From Symsagittifera roscoffensis (Eukaryota; Xenacoelomorpha; Acoela; Convolutidae), in assembly GCF_963678635.1 (NCBI RefSeq), contig NC_087069.1, forward strand, positions 44,809,448 through 44,873,447: 64,000 bases of DNA. Direction: 5' to 3'. Below the pieces are notes generated by a model. That model was not told the DNA's origin, ran no database searches, and saw only the letters and a list, made by a program, of their open reading frames with translations. Positions 24,401-37,398 of the stretch are shown in pieces. A program made the translations under genes and the position numbers. Within the stretch, counting starts at the first letter, position 1; every line of letters starts with the position of its first letter.

Positions 24401-25984
24401 AAGTTATTATGCAAGTTAGTTTGGTTAATACAGAACTCAACGGACCAAATTAAGAATAGAAGTGGGAAAATCTGTACCTTTTGAAGTTCAAACTTCACAA
24501 AGTTCTTCATAAATTTCGAAAAGTTGTCTAAACTCGAGGGCTATAAATGGCTTCACTTCTGTTGTTTTTATGGTCATCTAGTTCTTCCCAAAATTTATGA
24601 CCCGAAGTTTACAAACAAACAACTCTGATTGCAAAAAATTGACAAGAAATTTGAAATTAGCCGACAGTTATTTCCGATTAATTGTGTGCAGTATGCCAAA
24701 TGTTTTTTATTCAGCCCGACAATAACAGAAACTGAATTTGAAAAGACCACAGGCCTCGAATTCCAAATGTTTCAAATGTCCGTTTGAACCGTGCAGAAAC
24801 ACGAGAAAATTTCCATCTCAGTAAGTCATGCATAAGTTTGTTTGAAAGATTAGTTGGTAGAAAATAGTTGTTCATTTCAGCGAATAATTTTAAATCCCTC
24901 CCTAAGTTGTTCAGCCCTTTTTGGTTCTGATTCGTTTGTGTGAAAATTTTTAAAGCCAATATCGTATTTGAAATAAAACTGCCTAAATTAAGAAATACTC
25001 CCCTTTTTGTGTAACTCTAACCAAAATGTCTAGTTTTTCAATGGGTTTACTTTTTCAGGAAAAGTAAAATTTTCCACCTTTTAACCGTTCGCTATTTAAT
25101 TTTTAGAGATATTTTGTTTGCTTGTTAAACAATTATGCCCATCACGAAAAAAACATCGAGATTCATTCTTCCGATCGTTGAAAGGGGGGAGGAACTTTTT
25201 ATTCGAGTATGTTTTAGTTTTTTTTCTTTTTTGTTTCCATACAAAATCAGGTACCACAAACCTTCGCCGGAAAAATTCGAGTGATGTAATGTAATAAAAT
25301 GATTTCATTTGTGATTCGAACTAACTTAACAAAAATCAAAAAGTTTTGTGTCAAGAAAACCGTTCTAAAATTTTAAATTTATGTCCGGTTTTCAGCGAAT
25401 AAGCGGGCAAGCAGGCTTATAAAAGGTTAAAATAGGCATCTAGTGGCAAGCTGAAAAATCAAGTTAATTCATAAAATTTGATTTTAGACAAGTTAAATTC
25501 GAATTTGATTAGCGCTCTCTTAGGATTAAAGTTGAAAGAAAAGCCTAGGAAACTCCAAAAAAAAATATTTAGAAATTTTTTTTTGTTTTTTTTTGTTGTT
25601 CTAAATACTTTACGATGAAGAACGTGGCCAATTATACTTAAAAAATCTATATCGATAATCTATGTTTTTTTATTAGATTCTATCATCACACCGCAAAAAA
25701 AATGACGAAGTTTGAAATAAAAGTAACAGTTTCTATTTTTTTTCTATATCAGTAGGGACTTTTATTGATACTTGCAAATAAAACAGCTATTCTTTTAAGA
25801 GTACAATATTTTGTTTTTTAGTTTAACTGCATCAGTCAGCAAGTGATTACAGAAACAAACATAAGTGATTGCTGCGCAGGTGACACTGAAAAATACGAAC
25901 ACAATCATAACAACTGAAATTAACTTTGTTTTTCTTTTGTTCGAGCTGTTTTTTGACAAGAAAAAAAGCTTGAATTTAAAAGAC
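18453..25984 (+). repeat. Segmental duplication copy A (about 7.5 kb, cut by gap)
   Basis: Collinear with 27560-34925. Order: the TTTGTCGCGAAATCC block (18453-19308), the CTCGAG/GATGTAGCTC block (19308-20158), a block with CTGGTGTAGTTC (20155-20497), its tandem repeat (20508-21035), a block ending AAGCCAACTAGTTGGCC (21035-22560), and a long block (22580-25984). The long block carries GGATTCCACAA-like repeats, a C13 tract at 23433-23445 and CTTACGAAGATTCGCC-like sequence. The 540-bp internal tandem repeat is absent from copy B. The copy ends at the 200-N gap. No gene was recognised; long frames at 22724-22939 and elsewhere are shared with copy B only through recent duplication. Confidence 0.85.
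22670..23010 (+). repeat. Diverged GAGGCCAAAC-family sequence (copy A)
   Basis: This stretch is full of ATTCCGC, GCGGATTC and GTTCCACAAACTGTTCC motifs, and it ends GAATCGGCTCACAATTCAC, then GTTTGGTTTTGTAATG. The 551-bp element at 53356-53906 has the same motifs in the same order (GATTCCACAAACTGTTCGG, then AATTCACTAAATGC, then GTTTGGCCTCGTAA). I infer an old relative of that family. Its duplicate is at 31340-31680. The left end is not identifiable. Confidence 0.5.
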
Positions 25985-26184
25985 NNNNNNNNNNNNNNNN
26001 NNNNNNNNNNNNNNNNNNNNNNNNNNNNNNNNNNNNNNNNNNNNNNNNNNNNNNNNNNNNNNNNNNNNNNNNNNNNNNNNNNNNNNNNNNNNNNNNNNNN
26101 NNNNNNNNNNNNNNNNNNNNNNNNNNNNNNNNNNNNNNNNNNNNNNNNNNNNNNNNNNNNNNNNNNNNNNNNNNNNNNNNNNNN
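25985..26184. other. Scaffold gap, 200 N
   Basis: Exactly 200 N, a conventional placeholder. Its left edge matches copy B at about 34923. Its right edge matches the middle of the 20640 and 29165 blocks. The gap therefore lies at a duplication boundary and its true size is unknown. Confidence 0.95.
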
Positions 26185-27555
26185 TTCAAAAAAATCGTAC
26201 AATCAATTGGAATAGTTACTTTTTCCTCAAGATTTTCTTCAGTTTTACCAGTACTTCCCTTTTTTCTTTTTTTTTCTGGTGTAGTTCCCTTTTTTGCTTA
26301 CAACAAGATATGTGAGGCTTCTGAAAACTCTCTTCTGAGGTAAAAAATAAAATCACAAACTTTAAGCTATGTTTCCACACTCAGAAGACTTTGAATTTTT
26401 TTCTAACATTCTTGAGTCTTTCTACTATTAGAAGATTAAATTAGTTCTCAGAAACAATGACGATGTACATTTAGACGTTTTACTGAAGCAAAAACAAAAA
26501 AAAGAACAGTTTGTACAGTTTAGTTTATGCAAAAATTAGATTCTGATTGAATCAAAAGCAAAAAAACAAACTCATCAAAGGGTGCTAATATGTTTGCTTT
26601 TTTTGCTTGTAAAAATTGGTTCTTCAAACTGAACTTTTTTTGTAAAAAAAATTCATGCGCTATTCTTTGATTTGTCAAAACTTAACTACACTAGCACGAA
26701 ATTTATTTTTCGGGCGTTAGATTTGTTTGACAGTAAAAAGCACCATTATTAAATTCAAATTACAGAAACAGAATTGCTTAAAAACAAAGCAAATCTAGAT
26801 ATTTAATTTCTTCCCTGAAAAGTTTTTCAGAAAAAAAAACGTTCATGTTGACGACTAAATTGAACAGAGAAAAAAATTTCAGCGCACCTTACGCAAAATT
26901 TAGAGCAAAGATCTGATTTATTGGACATTTTATAGGTACTCTTTTTTTTGAAATTCGCTAGTTTTTTTTTAAAGACAACATTTACAAAACAATAACTTCT
27001 CAAATTTTTTTAAAATATCAGTATGTTTGGTATCAACATCTGATCAAATCAAAGATAAGCCCAATTTTTGTTATTTTAACTTCACCAATTCTCCCACTCA
27101 GTCAATAATCAGTTAAAAAACAAAAAAATAATCAAAACTTTCCTTCCCTGTTGTACAATTGCATGAAACTTCGTGAAGACATTTTTAACCTTCGTTTTTT
27201 TGAAAAAGCTTTAAATATACTTTTGATATACCGACAAAGAGATATGAGAAGTCTTCTGCTATGTCTACGAACAGTTTGCATGTAGTAAATTATTACACTA
27301 TTTACTACATTTATACACAAGGTTGTTACTTGTTGATTATGAAGAATTCGAAACTTCTTACCATCATTGTACCAACTTCTTACTCTCGAAGTTTATTTTG
27401 TAAAATCAACCCTTTTTTTGTAAAGATAAGGATTGAGGACACAGAAACATTTATCATAAACCTCAAAATAGGTCACTCTAAACTCATCAAAAAAAAATAA
27501 AGAATTTCGTTAAAAAATAAAGAAAGATCTTTAACAGAGCCTTCGTTAGCATGAT
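26185..27555 (+). repeat. Partial third copy of the 20.6-22.0 kb blocks
   Basis: It starts at TTCAAAAAAATCGTACAATC and follows 20640-22020 and 29163-30500 through CTGGTGTAGTTC, GATTTGTCAAAACTTAAC and GGTTGTTACTTGTTGATTAT. Near 27550 it breaks into the block found at 16590 and 18665. A 60-residue frame starting MKNSKLLTIIVPTSYSRSLF is intact here and at 21829, but shifted at 30291. Confidence 0.8.
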
Positions 27556-27559
27556 TTTT

Positions 27560-30500
27560 GAGATGTTTCGAGATTTAACATTTTTGAACATTTGTTAAAT
27601 TACACGAAAATTGGGTAACTTAATGAGTTTTTCTGGGATGTAAAGGAGAGTACTCAGAAAACAATGAGGACGTACGGCTAAAACTTTTCACTGGAGCAGA
27701 AAGAAAAAATAACTTCTTCTTTTGTGATACAGAATAAATCTGAATAATGCTGATGGGATCAAAAACACAAACTAAGTTTTTTTTCTTGTAGAAAATGGTT
27801 GCTTCAATTTTGTTTTATAAAAAAATCATGCGTTGCTTTTTCAAAACATAACTACAATAGCTTAAATGAAACTCTCCGGGCAAAAAATAATTTGACAGAA
27901 AAAAGATTCAGTATTATATTCAAAATACTAAAAAACAAGCCAAAATTAGCCATGAGTTACTAAACTTCTAGTTTTTTAGATGATTAATATCACGAAAAAT
28001 TGATAAAACTTCTGCTCACAATAAAAAAGTAAAAAACTTGAACTTGCATATCTAAAAGACACTAAAAACAATGAAAAAAATCCTGCATGAAAAACGCCGG
28101 GCAAGTAAACTCGGAGCCTTTAAGAGCTATCGGATAAATTAGACGGACTCGAACAGATGATAAAATCAATTAGAGGGAGATCAAGTTAAGAAATTGGATT
28201 TGGTTTTCAAATTGTTAATAAAGACTGACAAAAAATCAAGAGTTTCTTTCTTCATTCAATGGGGCTGAATTTAAAAAAATGAGGGCAAAAATTGATTTAT
28301 CGTTTATTTGAAGTTTTTTCAAAGTTTTTCACATAAATTTAAAAAACTAAAACTTATAAAAAAAATAAAACTTATCAAAAAAAATAAAACTTATTGTTTT
28401 TTGTTTTTACAGTTTTTTACAGCAGTAAAAAGAAAAACTTAATTTTAAAATAATTCAAATAGGAATATGAAAATGGCTCTGATTGGATAATTTCTGCTTC
28501 TTGTACGGTGCTTATAGAAATTATCCGGACGAAACACTTGAAACTGAAAATTAATTACAACAGGTTTTTTCTCTCGAGCGGGGTTGACTGCAAGCAAAAA
28601 GACAGAGGCCATATTTTGGACCCAAAAAAATAATATTCGGTGTTCAAATCGTCAAAAACCACGCCAAAACTATCGAGTCACTTACTGTCAAATTTTTATC
28701 AAAATGAGCCACTGATGTAGCTAAACAAACTTTCTGAAAATTATCTTCTTCTTAAATTGGCACTTGTTTTTTTATGCTAGTTAAAATGTGTCATTTTAAC
28801 CAATCAACTATAAGTTTTAAATTTAAAAACAAATTACAAAAACAAACGTATTTTGTTACAAGTTTTTGGAGACTATTCTTAATACGATTTTGTTGTTCCA
28901 GACAATGGGCTCAGTTTGATATAGTTCGATTACCATTGAACAGACCCAAGAAGACAAAAAAGAATTCTTTACGCGGTAAAATGTTTTTGGTCACAAATTT
29001 CTTAAAGTAAGTTGCTTCATATCAAATTTGCTTAATCTTCAGGGAATTTAATTTGTTTTTCCTTTTCGGTCTACAACCAAGTCAGTTTGGGGAACAAATG
29101 TCTTAAGGACACATTTTTGTTCTTTTTTGCGGTAAACTTAAAGCAGAAGTTTGTTGTTTCTCATTCAAAAAAATCGTACAATCAATTGGAATAGTTACCT
29201 TTTCCTCAAGATTTTCTTCAGTTTTACCAGTACTTCCCTTTTCTCTTTTTTTTTCTGGTGTAGTTCCCTTTTTTGCTTACAACAAGATATGTGAGTCTTC
29301 TGAAAACTCTCTTCTGAGGTAAAAAATAAAATCTACTATTTCTACTATTAGAACTATTATAGTATTCTAATTTCTACTATTAGAAGATTAAATTAGTTCT
29401 CAGAAACAATGACGATGTACATTTAGACGTTTTACTGAAGCAAAAACAAAAAAAAAGAACAGTTTGTACAGTTTAGTTTATGCTAAATTTAGATTCTGAT
29501 TGAATCAAAAGAAGAAAACAAACTCATCAAAGGGTGCTAATATGTTTGCTTTTTTTGCTTGTAAAAATTGGTTACCTCAAACTGAACTTTTTTTGTAAAA
29601 AAATTCATGCGCTATTCTTTGATTTGTCAAAACTTAACTACACTAGCCCGAAATTTATTTTTCGGGCGTTAGATTTGTTTGACAGTAAAAAGCACCATTA
29701 TTAAATTCAAATTACAGAAACAGAATTGCTTAAAAACAAAGCAAACTTAGATATTTAATTTCTTCCCTGAAAAGTTTTTCAGAAAAAAAATCTTTCATGT
29801 TGACGACTAAATTGAACAGAGAAAAAAATTTCAGCGCACCTTACCAAAATTTAGAGCAAAGATCTGATTTATTGGACATTTTATAGGTACTCTTTTTTTT
29901 GAAATTCGCTAGTTTTTTTAGAAGACAACATTTACACAACAATAACTTCTCAAATTTTGATAAAATATCAGTATTTTTGGTATCAACATCTGATCAAATC
30001 AAAGATAAGCCCAATTTTTGTTATTTTCTTTTCATTAATTCTCCCATTCAGTCAATAATCAGTTAAAAAACAAAAAAATAATCAAAACTTTCTTTCCCTG
30101 TTGTACAATTGCATGAAACTTCGTGAAGACATTTTTAACCTTAGTTTTTTTGAAAAAGCTTTAAATATACTTTTGATAAACCGACAAAGAGATATGAGAA
30201 GTCTTCTGTTATGTCTACAAACAGTTTGCATGTAGTAAATTTTTACACTTTTTACTACATTTATACACCAGGTTGTTACTCGTTGATTATGAAGAATTCG
30301 AAACTTGTTACCATCATTGTACCAACTTCTTACTCTCGAAGTTTATTTTGTAAAATCAACCTTTTTTTGTAAAGATAAGGATGGAGGGCACAGAAACATA
30401 TATCATAAACCACAAAATAGGTCACTTTAAACTCATCAAAAAAAATTTTGAGTTTCGATAAACAATAAAAAAAAATCCTTAACAGAGCCTTCGTTAGCAT

Positions 30501-33500
30501 GATTTTTGAGACGTTTCAAGAACAAAATTGGATATAAAGTTATGGTAGATTGTTTCTTTAATGCATATTACTGAAGAACTGCTAACATAAAAAAAAGACT
30601 AAAGATTATCCTACTTTTGTAGATTCCCTTAGTTCGTCAGTTTTGTTCATTGTTCGGTGACAACTGATTCCAAACAGCTGAATGGCATTTCAAATTTTTA
30701 TTGCATGTTCTCAAAAACACTAATTTAGTGAGTGAAACCAATTGAGTGTTACTTTTTTCATCAATGAAATTCTTTTGGGATCTTTTTTTAAAATAAAAAA
30801 TCTCTAATTTATCAAGCATAACCCTCCAAATCCTCTTTAATTAAAAAACTTCTCTTTGTACGAACTATAAAATAAAAAAAAGCCAAAAGAGAAAAAGATT
30901 TAAGATTTTTCGTTAAATCCCAATTTCTCGCAAAGTTTTTGAATGGTAAATATCCGGGTTTTCGTTGGAGTACTTTTGGCCATTTAAAAATTTTTTAAGC
31001 CAACTAGTTGGCCTCATTTCAGTAAAAGAAAACATGTTTGCACTCGAAATATTTCGATTTGTTGGCACTGATCATACGAATATGAACGCACTAGCACAAA
31101 CTGATGACCATAAGTCTTGAGCAACTACAATTTTTTAACAAATCTTTGAAATGCAAGCATCCACTTTTGATGTGATGCATCGACTTTTTCAGGGGTTATA
31201 AGAATAAGTCGTTCCATTTGAGGTTGTCAGAGAGTCTATTCGGTTCCATGGTACGGTAATGTCAGTGTGAAAAAGAAATATTTCAGTTTACTCTACCCTT
31301 GAAAATTTTGAAGACAAGAAAATCCTCTCACAAAATTTTGCTAACATTTTTTAAGAATTCCGCTTACATTTTGCGGATTCTGCTGACAGTTGCTGATTCC
31401 GCGACAGCGTAATTTTACAAAACATAAAACTTATTTTTTGTGGGTTCCACAAACTGTTCCGGATTCCTCAAAACTTGTTGCAGATTCCGCACAATTGCTT
31501 GTTTTTGGAGCAATTTGGAATGATACAGTGTTGCAGCTCTGTTTTCATGAATTCCAAAATAGCAAAGAAGATCCAACAAAACTAGCAATTTTGCGCCTTT
31601 CGTGACAATTTTTTGGCCATTCGCGGAATCCGCTCACAATTTACAAAAAAAACATTGTTTGGTTTTGTAATGAGTCTATATTGCTTTTCTGAACTCTGCT
31701 GCATTAGGGATGTCAGGTGAAAGTTCCAGAAACATAATTTTCCAGAAAAATCCAAAAAATAAGGTGAAATTAAGCTGGAGCATTTTGAGAAATAAGAAAA
31801 ATGCTCATTCTTAGCAGGCTGGATTGATAGATGCTCTGCAAATCGCAAAAAAAATAACTATAAAACATCACTGAATTGATTAGAACCTGATCGAAACGGA
31901 GCAAGCATTTCCTACTTGCAAATGGCTTTATGTGATTTGTGGCTTGCTACGAATTGTCGTTTGTTATAAACTGTCGCCCGTTACGAGCTGTCGCCGGCTA
32001 CGAAGATTCGCCCTGCCCTACGAAATACCACGAAAAGCCGTTGATTGAGTCATAAAAAGTTGAGATACCAGAACCGTTATCGCACAAGGTGCAACCCCCC
32101 CCCCTCCTGTTTTCGAGTTATTTATTAATCGAATATGCACAACGAAAGTCAGTTATTTGACATATGTTATATAGGTCGCTAACGATTATATAGGTCGATC
32201 CTCAACCTTTTTTAAATAATTGAAATCGGCCAAGACTGGAATATAAAATCAAGAAACTCTGAAATATATAATGATCATATCAATTCTTGAGCTACTTGTC
32301 AAATAATTTTATTTTTGCTTTGAAATGCTGAAGTTTAAATTTTAAACACGTTTTGCGCAAGACCCATTCAGTTCCATGCTTGCATTTATAAAATATCACT
32401 GAATTTCTCCTGAAAATGTGGTCGACCACCTTACATGTATTTAACCCCTCTCAATCTGGATTAAAAAGGCGTATAATTTCCGGACAGCTGGCATTTATTT
32501 AGGATAAAATGACAGCTTATATACTCAAGTTGCCCAGGGGGTTCGATGGTTTATTTGAACAACTTGACAATCTGTATATGTGAAAAATGCCACTTTCTTT
32601 TGTAAGCAATTTTTCAGTTTTTGATTAATATATGTTAATGTGGTTATTTGTTCCTGTCAAAACTTTGGTCGCGATTTTGTCTCAAACATTATTTTGACTG
32701 AGTCAATAAATTTAAAAAGTAATCACTACTATTTGTCCACTGGGCAATTTTATTCACGTGTATCAGTTTCAGATTTCAACAATTATTCATTTGCATGATT
32801 ATTATATAATCTATATTTGAATCAAAAACAAAATATGATTCAAAAAATTTTGCACCTTAAAAGAAAGCATTCATTTAATTTAATTCTAATGCTAAAAAAG
32901 AAAATGCAATTGCTTACCAATATTATGATTCAAATCTGAGCCGAATTTTTGACTTCATTAGTTGAGGTATAATTTTCTGCATTTCTTGAAACACTACAAA
33001 ATTCACAATTTTTTGAAACCTTTCGGGAAATTGAGAAGAAAAATTTTTACAGTTGAAAACGATTACACTATCGTTTGAAAATTATACTCAATCTTGGAAA
33101 AAGACTTCTAGATTTTCCTAGCACTTGGAAAAATATATTTCAGCTTAAGTGATCAAAATTGCGATCAAACTTGAATCAATGTTTGACCGATTGGTCACTC
33201 GATCAGAAAAGGTATTCGCCCTGTGTTCCTCCCTTTTCCGACTAATTTGCCCAATTTTGTTTAGCCCAGACTTCTCTTGACAAGAAATAACTGGAGAACG
33301 TGAAAATCACCAACACCTGCAGATACAAGAAAGTTTGACAGGTTAGTCAAATGGGCCATATGTTATTATAAGTTTAAACCAAGTTATTATGCAAGTTAGT
33401 TTGGTTAATACAGAACTCAACGGACCAAATTAAGAATAGAAGTGGGAAAATCTGTACCTTTTGAAGTTCAAACTTCACAAAGTTCTTCATAAGTTTCGAA

Positions 33501-34925
33501 AAGTTGTCTAAACTCGAGGGCCATAAATGGCTCCACTTCTGTTGTTTTTATGGTCATCTAGTTCTTCCCAAAATTTATGACCCGAAGTTTACAAACAAAC
33601 AACTCTGATCACAAAAAATTGACAAGAAATTTGAAATTAGCCGACAGTTATTTCCGATTAATTGTCTGCAGTATGCAAAATGTTTTTTATTCAGCCCGAC
33701 AATAACAGAAACTGATTTTGAAAAGACCACAGACCTCGAATTCCAAATGTTTCAAATGCCCGTTTGAACCGTGCAGAAACACGAGAAAATTTCCAGCGCA
33801 GTAAGTCATGCATAAGTTTGTTTGAAAGATTAGTTGGTAGAAAAGTGTTGTTCATTTCAGCGATTAATTTTAAGTCCCTCCCTAAATTGTTAAGCCCTTT
33901 TTGGTTCTGATTCGTTTGTGTGACAATTTTTAAAGCTAATATCGTATTTGAAATAAAACGGCCTAAATTAAGAAATACTCCCCTTTTTATGTAACTCTAG
34001 CCAAAATGTCTAGTTTTTCAATGGGTTTACATTTTCCGTTCGCTATTTAATTTTTAGAGATATTTTGTTTGCTTGTTAAGCAATTATGCCCATCACGAAA
34101 AAAACATTGAGATTCGTTCTTCCGATCGTTGAAAGTGGGGAGAAGAACTTTGTATTCGAGTATTCTTTTTTTGCTTCCATAGAAAATCAGGTACCACAAT
34201 CATTCACCGGAAAAATTCGAGTGATGTAATGTAATAAAAAGATTTCATTTGTGATTCGAACTAACTTAACAAAAATCAAAAAGTGCCATGAAAACCGTTC
34301 TAAAATTTTAAATTTATGTCCAGTTTTCAGCGAATAAGCGGGCAAGCAGGCTTATAAAAGGTTAAAATAGGAATCTAGTGGCAGGCTGAAAAATCAAGTT
34401 AAGTCATAAAGTTTGATTTTAGACAAGTTAAATTTGAACTTAACTAGCTCTCTTAGGATTAAAGTTGAGAGAAAAGCCTAAGAAACTTCCAAAAAATTAT
34501 TTGGAAAACTTTTTTTTTGTTTTTTTTTGTTGTTCTAAATATTTTACGATGAAGAAAGTGGCCAACTATACTTTAAAAATCTCTATCGATAAGCTAGGTT
34601 TTTTTAAATTAGAATCTATCATCACACCGCGAAAAAAAAAGACGAAGTTTGAAATAAAAGTAGCAATTTCTAATTTTTTTTTATATTAGCAGGAACATTT
34701 TTTGATACTTGCAAATAAAACAGCTATTCTTGTATGAGTATAAAATTTTGTTTGTTAGTTTGACTGCATCAGCAAGTGTTAACAAAAACAAATGTAAGTG
34801 ATTGCTGCGCAGGTGACACTGAAAAATCCGAACACAATCATAACAATTGAAAAAAACTTTGTTTTTCTTTTGTTTGAGCTGTTTTTTGACAAGAAAAAAG
34901 AAAAAAGCTTGAATTTAAAAGACAT
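27560..34925 (+). repeat. Segmental duplication copy B (about 7.4 kb)
   Basis: Partner of 18453-25984, offset by about 9 kb. Relative to copy A it has about 220 bp extra at 31030-31250 and about 310 bp extra at 32230-32545. The C tract is 10 nt (32095-32104) against 13. Copy A has the internal 540-bp repeat that B lacks. Mismatches are scattered substitutions and small indels in A/T runs, with no bias to third codon positions in the open frames that I compared. Confidence 0.85.
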
Positions 34926-35930
34926 ATAATAAGTTGAAGCAAACCTTAAAAGTTAAAATTTAATCCAAATTATGTGGAAATTTTATTAGAGCCTTCTATG
35001 GGAAAAATTGAAAAAATTTTCGAAACTTTCGATTTTTTTCTGTACTTTAATTTTTTTATTATTTCATGCTGAAAAAAATTGCGAAAAAGCATAAACTAAT
35101 GCTACTATTATCCACTTTCCAAGCTTGTGTTCAGGTGTTATCATTGAACTTCGAACAAGAACGACGCAACTTTTTTCTTTTGGTTTTATTTTGTTGTCAA
35201 AATTTTCTGTGATACTTGCACATAAATCGGCCATTCTTTTGTTGTTTATCTTTTTGTTTCTTAATTTGACTATATCACTCATTAAAGCTTCAAAAAAAGT
35301 AGACGATTGGTGTTCAAGTTGCACTGAAACACCCGAGCGTTGTCAAAACTTTTGGAATTATTGCTTTTTTAAATAATTCTTTGACAATAAAAATGAAGAA
35401 GGCGTGAACTTAAAATAAGTACCTAATAGCCAGCTGATCATTCAAGTAAAATTGCAAACATTTGTTTTTTTTCGGTTATTTTCGAAACTTGGGAGCGTTT
35501 TATTGGTAATAAGGTTGAAAAAATTGTAAATTTCTAAGAAAAAATAAAATTATTTCAACTTTTTTTCTCTAAAAAACTCTACGATGATCAAAACTTTTGC
35601 TGCTAATTTTATTATTCTAGGGTTTTTTGAGATCAACTCATCAGACTGGAACAAAAAGGACGCAATTCAAAAAATCCGAAAAATTCGTTGTTTTTCATGG
35701 TTGGATATTTTTGTGATAACTGAATCGATAGCCGCTGTCTTTGTTTTGTTTTAACTTTTTCTGAAATAGAGTACTGACTTATTGCTAATAATTACAATGA
35801 GAGCAGATTGCTGCGCAAGTAACACATAATGTTCCGAAAATATTCATATAGAGCTAAACTAAATTTAATGCCTTTCTATCGAACCGTTCTTTGAGTAGAA
35901 AAAGCAAACTCAACTTTGCATAAAAAGTCC
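34440..35930 (+). repeat. Three diverged tandem units of about 450 bp
   Basis: Units lie at about 34440-34960, 34960-35420 and 35420-35930. Each has a T-rich tract, an ATG-containing patch (TTTTACGATGAAGAAAG, ATTTCATGCTGAAAAAA, CTCTACGATGATCAAAA), then TGATACTTGCA-like sequence. Each ends with a module such as GATTGCTGCGCAGGTGACAC or GATTGCTGCGCAAGTAACAC with TCCGAA. The first unit is the end of segmental copy B and also occurs before the gap (25600-25984). The terminal module resembles the inverted ends of the GTTCCGACT elements. No unit is clearly coding. Confidence 0.55.
35584..35754 (+). other. Small open frame in repeat unit 3, unrecognised
   Basis: 56 codons from ATG to TAA. It starts MIKTFAANFIILGFFEINSS, has DWNKKDAIQKIRKIRC in the middle and a hydrophobic end (SIAAVFVLF). 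The frame in unit 1 (34550-34689) begins MKKVANYTLKISIDKLGFF and shares the LGFF position, but its other copy at 25616 stops after eight codons. The family thus looks decayed or non-coding. Confidence 0.12.
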
Positions 35931-37340
35931 ATTTTTTTAAGGACTTGCAACTAAAAACAAAGAATCAAAGAAAAATTTTCTAAAAAAGCTCATTACTTTT
36001 AAAATTATTGATCAATTTTCAGTCTAACGCTTGTACCTACAACCAACATACTATGTGAAACTTTGGTTGTGGCTCACTTTACATTATTTAGAATTTTCAT
36101 CTCATGTTTTCTTCTGCCACGAATTTGGATTAATTGTTAACCAGCAGCAACTTCTAGCCGCAATAAAATGAATTAAATTAATTGAAGTTCAGGACGAAGT
36201 TTGATCCAAAAATGAGAATTTCTTCTTACAAAATTCAATTTTAGAAGAAAATTATTTCTAAGTTATATATAGATTTAGAGCAACTCGATTTTAAAACTGT
36301 GTTAAAGCAACCCTTTTTTTAAAAAATCCCTAAACAATCTTTTGCTCTTCTTAAAAATTTCTCGTTAATTGGAGCCAAACAGTAATGAACACAAACGAGT
36401 TATTTTTGCGTAAAATTCAGTCCGTTTGCAAAAATTCAGTGCTTGTGAGCTGGTGGTTATCGTAATTTGAGCATACTGAAGCTCTTCGATAATCTCCAGG
36501 CGTTTGTATACAATCTTTGTGTCACGCGACTGACAAGCTGACAAAAAGTTTGATCTTGATTGTATTCGTCAGCCAGTTCGATGAACAGCTTCCAAAAAAA
36601 AACAAAAAAAAAACATTTCACCTCTCTTTGCTATTCTCAAATTTCAGATGAGTTTGATGGAAGCATCAAAAAAGTATCTGTTGTTGTCGAAAGACTATTT
36701 ATTCCGACTTTCGAAGTCAGCGAGAATTATATATGCTCGAGATGCTTTTTTAAAACAAGCTGGTCTCAAAAAGATTAACTGCACGATGGGGGGGCTTCAT
36801 AATATATGTTAAATATGAAATGAGACAAGCTATCTGGTGTTTTTAGGTTGATATACGTCTCAAATTTTAACAATTAAAGTTTAAAATTATCAGTTATTAG
36901 CAGTAAGGGGACAATCGGCACATTCAGTGTTTTGCCCAGATACAAACCGTCTGGTTTTAGCATATTGCTATCAGCCAAAACTGATTGCATAGTACAATTT
37001 GCATTATGCAACTTTCGTTTGAACACTACATGGTTCTGCGACATCAGATAAGCCCAAGTGTAAACTTTTTTCGACTGTATCGTTGTTTTTCACGTGAATG
37101 ATTTTTAGAAGTCTTTTTGCTGAAAAATTTAAAGGCACTTTAGGCCAAGTTTTTGCCTTTCATCTGAAAACTAATTTGCTGAACAAACTAGGCAGGGTCA
37201 GATTTTTCGGCTGTCGTTTTAGCTATCTTTTCACTTCAAGAGATGAATATCACTTGATATTCTTTTTACATTCCAAAGAAAAACTTATCAAAACTTTTAT
37301 CAAAGTTTTTTTCTGCGTTTGATTAGTCTAACTGGAGAAT
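35931..37340. other. AT-rich stretch with a degenerate element end
   Basis: At 36690-36760 TTCCGACTTTCGAAGTC and at 36905-36960 ATCGGCACATTCAGTG with CCAGATACAAACCGTCT echo the two sides of the GTTCCGACT elements, suggesting an old, shortened copy. At 36467-36600 a GC-richer patch is open on - for about 44 codons (ELADEYNQDQTFCQLVSR, then VTQRLYTNAWRLSK). It looks protein-like but has no recognised family, and another frame on + is open there too. Confidence 0.3.
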
Positions 37341-37345
37341 GAAAA

Positions 37346-37348
<3 letters not shown>

Positions 37349-37391
<43 letters not shown>
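37349..37391. repeat. (AT)n microsatellite
   Basis: About 21 uninterrupted AT dinucleotides follow A8 and are followed by a T run. Confidence 0.95.
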
Positions 37392-37398
<7 letters not shown>

